DNA of 64,000 nt from Xestospongia bergquistia (taxonomy: Eukaryota > Porifera > Demospongiae > Haplosclerida > Petrosiidae), in NCBI GenBank assembly GCA_963965975.1, contig OZ014411.1, positions 21,108,446-21,172,445 on the forward strand, written 5' to 3'. Positions within the stretch are counted from its first letter, which is position 1; each line of letters opens with the position of its first letter. A program made the translations under genes and the position numbers. Shown here in pieces: positions 49,401-61,545 of this stretch. The notes under the pieces were generated by a model. It ran no database searches and was not told the origin of the DNA. It saw nothing but the letters and a program-made list of their open reading frames with translations.

Positions 49401-52400
49401 TTCTATACATTATTGTAACTTTTAGTTTTAATTTGTTACATTTGGAATTACATTCAACATGACAACTATATATCTTCTATAGAAACCATGTACATAATTT
49501 TAGAGCTACTGAAGCACAAGACCAAAAGCTATGTTGGGAAAGGAAAAATAAAAAATTTTACAGTAAATAAAACAGTGTGAAGAGACTGAGTTAGCCAATG
49601 CCCTCAAAAGCCATAATACTGTTTGTACCTGATAGTCCTTGTCTCTCCCACTTTCACAAAAATTTTGTTTACTACAAGTTACCATGAAGGCATCATCTTG
49701 TTTACTACAGGCCAACAGTGACATCCTATACATATATATTATATGTACATATACATACATGTACATATGTGATACTGACACAACACACACAAAAATTCTT
49801 TAGGTAAATATTTTTCCACTTATTATTTTGAGTTATTGCTCATTCTAATTAAAAAATTAATTCTAATAATAATAATAACAAATATACCATAAATTAGGAA
49901 AATTTCGTTAGTTTAAACTTCACTTTTAAAATTCATGAATATTAATCTCAGTTTCCATGGTTACACATATTTTAGTTGTTGTTCTATATAATACTATATA
50001 TAGTCTCTGCTTCACTAAATTTTTATTTGATATTTTGTTGATACCAAAGTTGATAAATACAAACAAAGTCTATCCTGTAAGGTATGTAATCCTAACAATA
50101 TTATGGTGTTATGTATATAGACACCCAGCTTATTACAAAAGGAAAAAGGGCTAGCTCACTCAACTAGGCAACCGAGCAATCAATGAATTTAATTAGTGTT
50201 ACAACTTTCTATCAAAGCTTTAATTATAAACTATAAACTGAGTTATTGTTGAACAACAGCTTCTATCAATTGTCCAGCTATCAATATTAACGAAATATAG
50301 TCATTTACAGTAATACATCAATATCACACGTTACTATTACAAACAAGGAACTATGACAATAATGTATCTTAGACAACCATACAAGTGATATTACTATAGC
50401 TTGTATAAACTGCCCAGCTATCAATTTTACTAATAAGTATAGTAGTTTATAGTAGTACATCACAAGTTACCACTACAATTGTAATTTTCATTATAACAAG
50501 GATTGTAATCACATCACTATAGCTTCTGTCAAGTGTCCCATTTTAAATGCTATTATTTTAGTATACTACCACTTATATTAGTAACATCAAAACTTTAATT
50601 ATTTAAAATTAATTTCTATGTCTAACAATTTCTGAGAGTATTTACAACTATACTTCAAGAATTAATCAATAACACTCTACAAATTATACTTTGCAAGTGT
50701 AGGTGCTGAAGATGACAGTCATCAAATATAGAGTGTCATTAAAACATTTACAATAGATCTATATTACATGTACATTGTAGCAAGTGGTACTGATGTCTAG
50801 CTGTTATGTATTATACCTATAATTAATAAAACATCATAATATACAGTACAAGAGCCTCTATTGATTGCATATAAACTTTTCAGACTGTTCATATTGAGCT
50901 ACACACGTACCAAGTTATCAAAATTATTTACTTTAAATTGTGTACCAGACATTGAGTAATAATGATAGTAATAGACAATGTCAATGTTGAGGTAACTGTA
51001 ATTGACCTTTTTAAAATGAATTGAATAATTTCACATTTTAAAATTAAAGTATAACATTGCTATCACATCTTTTCATAACATCAAAAGCTTTATCAAATTA
51101 GCATCAACAGCTAGAGCAATCATAACCTCATGAAAGACAAAAGCAGAATATAGTAAGAATATATTAAATTGTCTAGCAGAAGTATATTGATTTTAAGGTA
51201 ATAGTAGTAATATATTATTATTATATTGTATTGTAATTGACCTCATGTCTATTGTGCACACACATAAATTGTTGTGGTTATTACTATAGTCATTGAATCA
51301 CTAACATTACCTCACATTTTAGTCTAGTTGTTGATAACACATCTCAATAGCCACAATCTACATGTACATGTACACAATGTGGTAATCCATGCTTGTCATG
51401 ATTACATAATCTTCACATCTCAATATTACTTGTCATAATACTAATTATATTATTAGTATTAATATACTTACTATATCAACAAGATAATGTAGACTGTACA
51501 ATCACAAGATAATGGAACAATGAACACAGAATTTGTAAATATAATTCACTACAAACAGTAAACTTAAAAAGACCTGGAACTACATTATATATTTTCATTT
51601 TCTAAATGATACACTGTGCATACCCAGATATCCTCTTGGAGCACATGGTGTGTATGTGTGTGTGTGTATTTTTTTGCTTTCACCATCTTTGTTTTCATTT
51701 TTCTTTGTTCTCTAGTGTAGATAGTGTCTTGATTAACCTACTGTAAAGTGTCTAGGTTTACTTAATGTAAAATGTCCAGGTTGACCTAATGTAAACAATG
51801 TCCAGGTTGACCTTGAACTAATGTAAACAGTGTCTAGGCTGACCAAATGTAAAGAGTGTTCAGATTGGCCTAATGTAAAGAGTGTTCAGGTTGGCCAGTG
51901 TCCAGGTTGACCTTGAACTAATGTAAACAGTGTCTAGGCTGACCAAATGTAAAGAGTGTTCAGATTGGCCAGTGTCCAGGCTGACCTTGAACTAATGTAA
52001 ACAGTGTCTAGGCTGACTTAATGTAAAGAGTGTTCAGGTTGGCCTAATGTAAAGAGTGTTCAGGTTGGCCTAATGTAAAGAGTGTTCAGGTTGGCCAGTG
52101 TCCAGGTTGATCTTGAACTAATTGTCTAGGCTGACCAAATGTAAAGAGTGTTCAGGTTGGCCTAATGTAAAGAGTGTTCAGATGCCTAATGCAAATAGTG
52201 TGGAGGCTGATTGTCTAGTGTGAATAGTGTCCAGTTTACATTAGCTTGTCTATAACAGGTGCACTAATTACAATAGGATTATCACTTCAACTATGAAGGT
52301 ATACTTGTGGTCTCATAATATAATACAATTTCTTTTAGCCAAATGAGGCCCAAATAACAATAATAAGCACTGTCCCAGGAGGTATATCCTTTGTTATGGT

Positions 52401-55400
52401 GTGGAATACTAAGCAAGAATGATAATACTGATAGAGATATTTGAGGGTTATTTTCCAACCCAAAGGAAGTCAGGCAGGTTTCAGGGCACTTATAAGGTAT
52501 ACAGTGTCTAACTACTATATACACATACACCAACCAATGATTTGGCTCATTTTCATGAGTGTAATGATAAATGTTCCATATAATGTTTCTTAGTCTCTGT
52601 TGTTACACTAACAACAACCTTTACTAACTTTCAGCATAAAAATAAATTTTGGGATAATATGTAATAACTACCTGTTAACTTTGAGGGTCTAACCTGTTCA
52701 AGAAAACAAGACAATATTGTAAAGTTAAAATGATAAGATAGCCGTGTGCTTGTCCAATGAATAATTCAATTAACATGCTTGAGAGTTGGTAAAAGAAGTT
52801 ATGTAAACAACTTCTAATAGGGTGGAGCTAGTAGTACAGTTACTATATAAGTGACCAACTACTCCAGTGTGATATTACAGCTCAAGTTATGGACTTATCA
52901 GGTAAGTGAAATGTATGTAATATACTATGTAACAGTACCATTACCAGCTAAATAAATTGGATATCTACATATGATTTGTAGATTGATGCTTGTTATTATT
53001 ATCAAATGTCATACATTATTTTAAACTTATTTCATTTAAGTGTAATTTTATTATGAGTATGATTGTAAATATCTGCTGTGAAGAATGAATTTTACGAAGA
53101 CTCATTACCTGTGGTTAAAATAGGCAACTGTATCTATAAAAAGAGACACTATTACAGTGAAATTATCTATTGAACTTCCATTAATGGAGGACAGCTAAGA
53201 ATTACAGTATCTAGACTTCGATAGCAAACCAAACTAATGATTTAAATTTATATGTTTGAATTGCATTCACATTTATGTAGGTATTATAAATCACTCATTT
53301 CATTTCATTCTTTCTCTAGAGGGCCTCCTCCCAGTCATGATGCCTGATCTTCTCATCTCAATACTCCTAGTCACAATACTAATTATATTATTAGTATTAA
53401 TACATTTATTATATCAACAAGACAATGAAAACTGTCCAATACAATCACAAGATAATGGAGTAAAGAACACAGAACTTGTAATATAACTCATTACAAACAG
53501 TGAACATTTAACTCTACATGTCATATTATGTTAAGTGTTTGAGTTAATAATATTATGTAGAAATGTGTCATTGATAGTTACTTTTAACAAAACTACCAAA
53601 GCAGCAATAAATTCATTGAATAGATCATACTATGTACCTATACATATATCTGTAGTCTATTATTGTGAATACACCAGATATTATCCAAAATTCATCTTTT
53701 ACAACTAACAAAAGGATAGAGAACCTTCAATAAAATCAATTATTGGGAGAGAAAAATAAAGCTTACACACTAATGGACTAGCCAGTTCATATGAACAAAG
53801 AAAAGCTAAAAAAACTGAACAAGGAAAGTTTATAGAGACTGGTTGACCAGAGAAGCATACTCCTAGACTGTCTGACACAATCATCATTGTTTGTTCAAAG
53901 TGTATTAAGGAAATTAATGGGTAACTTCGTGTATTAATGAACTACCACACACAAAGTCAAGCTTGTAGTTTTGAAATAATAATTAAACATTACTATTAAC
54001 TAAGAGAGAGTTCTACCATCAATAGTACTAGTAGTAGTAGCAGTAGTTATGTATTACTCAACTCAAGTTGTGTAGTGACACTACTACTACCAACTTGACT
54101 GTAATAATAGTAACTAGCTATGTATTACTTAACCTTTGTTCCAGGCTGAAAAGAACAAGTGTGCTCTGACTATTTTGGTAACTTTATTATCAGCAAAATA
54201 TCAAATAAACAATTATAAGTTGTCCAAATAACACTGTGAAGCATGTCCCAGAGTAGCAGGGACTTTTGTTACTGGAAAGGACGTAATGTAAACACTGCAT
54301 ACATAACCCAGTGTGTTAGGTAGTAATATGTTTGGATCTTGTGTCATGTTTTGTACATGTTTTGTACTTTATTATTGTATTCAGTTAGAGAATGTGACTA
54401 TCAAAACTTCCAAGAAACATTAGCAATTAATGGATTCTTCATGACAAGAGTTTTGTGGCTTTGATTAAAGCTCTACAAGTTAAAAATAATTTGATAGCTG
54501 ACAGCATCATAGCTTTTGTCAACTATCCAGTAATCAAAATTAGAAATAATATGATAGTTTACGTTAACAGAATCAATATCACAATAAAAATAAACTAGAA
54601 AGATTTTTATGATTGATGGCACACATAAAAATTCACAATAGCTTTTTGTTGTTTGGGTTGACATACAACTTTAAGATATCCTGAACTGATGTCAAAGGAG
54701 ACAGACATTGTTTAAACTATATTTCTTAGACATAAATGTCTGCTTTACATAACAAACACTTCATCAAAATTTTGTTTATCAGTATTTTATCATATAAGCA
54801 TATCATCATTTCCATCAAAACAATATTTAAGTGAATTTATTAAACAAAAAGGTAATTATTTAAGTCTCTCCATATAGTAGATATGTTTAGAAATCTCATT
54901 TAACATGCTATGTTCCTTAAATATTCAAAATAGCATAATGAGAAAGTTGTGGTGAATACTATTATGAGCTCCACCCTAGCAGTAGTTGTTTACCTGACCT
55001 CTTTCTGTACCAAAGTCAATGTAATTCCCACATCCTTGTTAAGAACATGAGTATATTTAACATATACTCAACTATCATAATATTATGATAAGTTATGTCA
55101 CTACTCATAAGGCAATGACTAATCTGACCTTTCAATGAATATGATCAAAATTCTATGTCAAAGTGATCATGTAGAGATGCATACTTTTAACATTATGCTA
55201 TTACATGATAACTCCACAAAGCTACTGCAAATACACATGAACCAATACTATGAATTGATTTGTTGCTTCAGGAAGAGTATCTATATTAGGTCATTGCTTT
55301 GTTCTAAAATATTATAACATTATGATAGTGGGTATAACACTATTGTATTGATTATCATATGGGAATTTTGCTTAAGAAAATTAAACTGGAGTTCAAGCAA

Positions 55401-58400
55401 ACAAGTATTACTATGGTGGAACTTATAGTATTATAAGTAAATATAAGTGAGCCACACTATCCAAGGATAAATCTGCTAGTAAAATAACACAACCTTCACA
55501 TATGTTACTATTGCAGTCTCAATTTGTCATTTCAATAGGAAGAAGGGATACTATTAAAAGGTGGCCACTAGTGTAGCCCTAGCCTTTGTCTATATGCCCA
55601 TTAACTTGTTAATATCAACCAATAAATTGTTAAAGTGAAGAGAATGTTGTGTACCTCATAAAAGGTTCCTTTCACATGTCCTGGAATGACAGATGCTTAG
55701 GACAAACAGTACTATTAAGTTCTACTAAAAAATCTGATTATGATCAATTATTACATATTACTATAGTAGAAGCTGAAATAGATAGATGTAATACAATAGA
55801 GTTAAATATTGACATGTGTACATTGTACATGCTCAAGATAACTTACCCAATGTTCTATTATTACAAATTAAAATCTGGATGTATGGAGATGTTTGAGCTA
55901 ACGAAGCCAATGAATTTGGGTATACTAGGCAATAAACAAACCTCTAGTTCAGGTCCTTTGAAATCATAACAATCATAACTAGTGTTTATGTGGCTTTAAA
56001 AATAATCTAGATATTATCAACTAAATGGAGGTTATCTCAGTATCCAAAGACTGACAGTAGTTCATTTGTTTTTGAATTATTTGCTTAATCACTCTTTGAC
56101 TATAAATAGTCACAGTGTACTTCATGGTATATCATATAGGAATTTGCTAAGGCAAGCTAATTTTGAGGTCAGGTAAACAAGTATTACTATAATGGAGCTT
56201 GTAGTAGTATAAGTAAGTATATATGTAAGCCACTATCCAATGATATATTTATTAGTACAATAATACCACCTTCAGTTATGCTACTATTGCAGAGTTATTT
56301 TGTCATTTCAATAGGAACGGGAGGTTAATATCAAAAGGTTGCTACTAGTATAGCTCTTTTACTTGAAGAAATTAAGTACATGCAATTGTCTCAAAAAATG
56401 ACACACAGGTGGACTACCTGCCTGTTTCATGTGTACAGATGTGATGACACTAGTAACATCATATGGTTTAGTAACAGCCCTCAGCTAAATTCTCACAATG
56501 ACATAAAATATGAATTACTTAAGGAAAAGCAAGCTTTGTTATTATATCCTATAGTTTGATAACATCATCCAACAGATGGTCAAGGTAAAGACAATGTATT
56601 GCATCTCATAAAACTTTCACATGTTCTGGAATAACAGATGCTTAGGACAAACATTTCTATTTGATTGTACTACTGGAATAACTTAATGCCATAATTGACA
56701 TACTTTATACACAATGTATCATGAGGCTTTGTTTAATAAACAACCATTGACTTGAATATCACTTATACATGTCCTGAAATGTGAATATAGTGATGTTCAC
56801 ATACACCCAGAGGTAAAATGCACACACCATCACATGTTATACCTCTTTATTCAATAAACAACAATTAACTTGAATATCACTTATACATGTCCTGAAATGT
56901 GAGTATAATGATGTTCACATACACCCAGAGGAAAAATACACACACCATCGCATGTCATACCTCTTTGTTTAATAAACAACCATTGACTTGAATAACACTT
57001 ATACATGTCCTGAAATGTGAGTACAGTGATGTTACCCAGAGGTAAAATACACATACCACAAGATGTTAGCAAGGGATGGTTGGAATCAAATGTAGTTCCT
57101 AGAAATACAGTTACAGTTAGACTATAAATGGACATTAAATGGTATGTATAAGTTTGGATAGGGAAGCTTGAGGTCAAGTAAACAAGTATTGACAGGGTGG
57201 AGCTCATAGTAGAGTATATAAGTAAAGCACTATTCAGCGATACATTAGAGCTGAAGCTATGTACTTATTATCAGGTGAGTGAAGTAAGACTAAATCAGTT
57301 TAGTTTACTGTATGTTATTGTATCAATAATATATATTAGTCATTTAACTAAATGTTAAGTTATTTGTTAATGTTGCTATTGTTTTAATAATTATAATACA
57401 CACATAGTTATAAAACAGTGTTTGTAAAATGTTCTGCTTCATTTCAAATTTGACATATTCAAGTATACTATGTCATAGGTATCATTGTACATGTGAAATG
57501 TAGTATGGTATATTGTAAAATAAAATTCAGGAATTTGCTGGAATCTTATTAATCTAGATTATTGACATGACTATGAATATTATAAACAGAGAGACAAATA
57601 CAATATGACCTTTAGATGTTGTCTCTGTTTTATCAAAAAGTCTAGATGCTGTATATCTGGACTATCTTCCAAATGATGAAAGTTCAATATATAAGCTTAT
57701 TAGAATAGAACTGTAATACTGGATGTTGTGTTTATGAAAGTTTATATGATGTGTTATTGTGCCTACAAGACATTTAATGAAGTTCATATGTATTGCAGCT
57801 CTATGTATATACTGGTCATTATAGCTTCTAAATGCTTGGCTAAATAAAAGTTCATATCATGTTATTATAGCTACTAGATGCTGTGTGTGTCTGGCCTAAA
57901 TAAAAGTGATTATAATTGTAGCTACTAAAGTCTGTTCACATTAACTTTGACTTTTGTTTTCTACCATAACTTCGTCTTTTTCATGACAATTACTCTAATA
58001 TAGCTCTTTCCATTAAATTTGACAGTCTATAGACAGTTGTATTAGTATTAAACATAATATTGTCATAAGGCTACATATAAATTGATGGATTAAAACAAGA
58101 TGAAACCATTAAAGTGATCTACTTGGTAAATAAACTTTAGATGTCATGCAATCTCTTAATTTTATTAATACTTTGATCCCTTGACTACTTATTATATTGA
58201 GCAAGTGATAATTTAGTAATTTCTAAGCTATAAACAATACAATATTGGGTATACAATTTTTTTCTTATAGGATGCTTCTTTATTATGATGCCTCATCTTC
58301 TCATCTCAATACTCCTTGTCATAATACTAATTATATTATTAGTATTAATATATTTATTATATCAACAAGATAATGTAGACTGTCCAATACAATCACAAGA

Positions 58401-61400
58401 TGATGGAATAATGAACACAGAACTTGTAATATAAACAGTGAAATGAAAGAACTATTATATATAATTTATCATTTATTATAACTACATTGAGTATTGTACT
58501 TCATACGTAATAGAAATAACAACATATTATAAGCAAATATAATGTAAAGGATATTTTATTAATAACCAATAACACAATAGACAGGGTCATTTTATAGATA
58601 TGGGTGATGGGTGTGGCTTGGAATAGCTACCAATTAATGAACTATGTGTGGGATATTAATAAAAAAGTATTTTATAAAATAATATTATAACAACTAATTG
58701 AACTTAAATTATTCATAGTTTCTATACTAGCCTGTACAATTACTGAGCCCAAACATGAGACATGTGATCACAAGTTGTAATCATAGTTTTATAAGGAAGA
58801 ATACCTATCTATTTAATACTGAAGAATTATTCTCAAAACCCATAACCACAAAGAAGGGAGCAAGTATGTATGTTGCTCAGTTGACTGACTAAAGGAAAAG
58901 GATTCAACTATAGCAATAATAAGGCTAAGAGATAAGAAAAGGAACTCATTGGCAAGAGGACTTTCTAATTAAATGTTACTAGTGACATGGATTATTGACA
59001 TGTATACATAGACAGGCTCAACAGAGTTACCATTGTGTACCTTTTAATTTTATTGCTTTGTTTATTGTTTTAGTATAAGTATATATTATTGTTGTGAGAT
59101 TAAATAAACAATAATATTGGTAAACAACACTAGAGGATCAACTAGACAACACTAAATGAAAACAACTAAAAAGAACACAAGACTTTGTCTCAAGAAGTAA
59201 AAAAAAATAGATTTAATGTTACTTGTGGCTTTGATCTCTTAGTCTGGTCAGAATAATAGTAAACTTTAGCATTTATAACATATTTTCTTTATACCTAGCT
59301 TTGAACATAGTCTTTGATATTATATACTTCCATACTATTCTAGCCATATTGTACACATCCATTCCATCTGCTATATCAATTGTTTTAAATTCATTTCTGT
59401 GGACATAACTAAACAAGTATTCTAACATAACTGTGGTTTTAGGTTCTATTTAACAATTATTAATTGTTATATTCCTAAATGTGACTAAACCACATAACAT
59501 AATGTATAATTATACTATACAGACATGTATCTATGCATATAAATTTATATAGAAATGAAAGAGAGATTTTATAGCATTGTTTGGATTAGTTGCTCATGCT
59601 AAGGCACTTGGCAAATAGTCATCCTTGTTATAAGAGGTATGTTAAGGTATGTTATGTATCTTCTAGTGACAATAAAAGTAGATAGATACATAATGGATTA
59701 TGAATGTAACATAATTAAGAAAACCTAATTTTACAAACCTTTTAAATATTTATTTATGACCATAATATCATCAACACATCTGAATTAACTAATCAAACTT
59801 ATTAGTGTGATAATTATATTTCAAACGATTACTACTTCCTAATCAATAACCAAAGACTCTCCATTTTTATTCATTAAAACAACAAAACCTTTCCATCCTA
59901 AACAGATCTATAGCAATTGTGTTTCTATATACACTAATTATGTCTTATTAGTGTGACATGAATATCACGCACACATATACAATGAAATGGAATAACAGTA
60001 GTGATGTCATAATAAAGACCAATGAGGATATATGTTACCATAAATATGAAAATGGTACCTAACGCGCAAGCAAATTTTGAAGAAATGCTTGTGTAGAAAC
60101 GGTTGCTACGCATTCATCTTCAACAGGAAATCAATATGGTAATATGGTATATCAAATGGCTGCATACCAACAGTTTATACGCAAGCGTTCATTCAAAATT
60201 TGTTTGCGCGTTAGGTACCATTTTCGCATTTATGGTCACATATGTTACCATGTCATTACCTTCCATCAAAGTAGATACATTTCATTTCCAATGAATAGTG
60301 AGTTACAAAAACATTGTCCTCTGTTTTTATCTCCACAATGGTAGGCGGAGTCACTGGATAAACCACACCCATCAACACTGGTTCATCACATACTTGTTGT
60401 TTGAGATGACCCGACACAAATACAAGCTAAAAGATAAACAGATACTGCACAACATGTACACATGAATCACAATTATCACATATTACACATCAGAAAAGTC
60501 ACATATTACACACCATACATTACACATCATTGATATCACATTATTATGTGATATCACCAATCACTATCTAGTTTGAACTTGATAGTAGTTTCGTGGAATT
60601 TTGATAATGAAAAACATCAACAAATTATGTTGGGCATCGTCCTTGTTATTACTATAAAAGGCATTTTATTTCTTTTCTAAATATTAGTATTCCAACTAGT
60701 GAATACTATTGTGAGTGTCTGTTAATAACATGTAAATTATCTGTGACATCACATCATGATGGAATGTGAAGAACACCAACACTTTATATAGGATTATAGT
60801 TTACTACTTTCCTTAACAGCTTCCTTGACTACTTTCCAGTTTTCATATATTTCAAGTGGAATTACAATATGTATTGAATGGTACAAACCAGTTCTCTCTA
60901 ACTTATTCCTAACTTGAGATGTAACACTGAGTCAGGGGTCAAACTCAAATTGGATAGAGTACATTTTGTTATTAATAAAAATGGATATATACAAGTAAAC
61001 AGCTAAGACGTGTAAACCATATTAGGTAATAATTATATTGTTTACAACATACACTCTATATGTCTTACTCTATAATTATAAGAATATGAAGTTGATTGTG
61101 GTGCCTTATTTCGAGAACATTTCATTCGACAGAAGAAGGAACAATTGACAGAGCCTTAAGAATTTAAAAATTTTAAAAAAGTATTATATAGAAGTGAAAA
61201 GTTTATTGTTAGAACTAAATAAACATTTCTGTACATTTAGGCCACTTTGGAAAATTTATACTTAAAAATACAAGTGTTAAATCAACTGTTCTATAATATA
61301 CTACTGAAACCGTGCATATAAAGTATATATTGCTTACGTTCATGTGACATGTGACCAAGCAGTCTTGCTTCAGCATCACTTAGTACACCTCTAACATTAA

Positions 61401-61496
61401 CTGCATCTTCTTCATGTATAATATCAAATAAAGATAGACCCATATACTCAGACTATAATAGATAATATAGACAATTATAACATATATTATGTATAC

Positions 61497-61545
<49 letters not shown>

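Larger units (their letters stand above)
49580..53170. repeat. Right arm of large inverted repeat
   Basis: Reverse complement of 14.70-18.44 kb. It reads through without a gap and contains the promoter and exon 1 of micropeptide gene B, the long minisatellite and an exon 2 relic. Its outer end falls within intron 1 of gene B. Confidence 0.88.

Noticed and set aside
56881-57207. 108-codon minus-strand frame
   Set aside because: It spans the ~117-bp tandem repeat; since 117 is a multiple of 3 the frame repeats itself without being a gene.
60103-60344. Two overlapping plus-strand frames of 63 and 66 codons
   Set aside because: They run through the palindromic element and antisense to bHLH-PAS exon 6.
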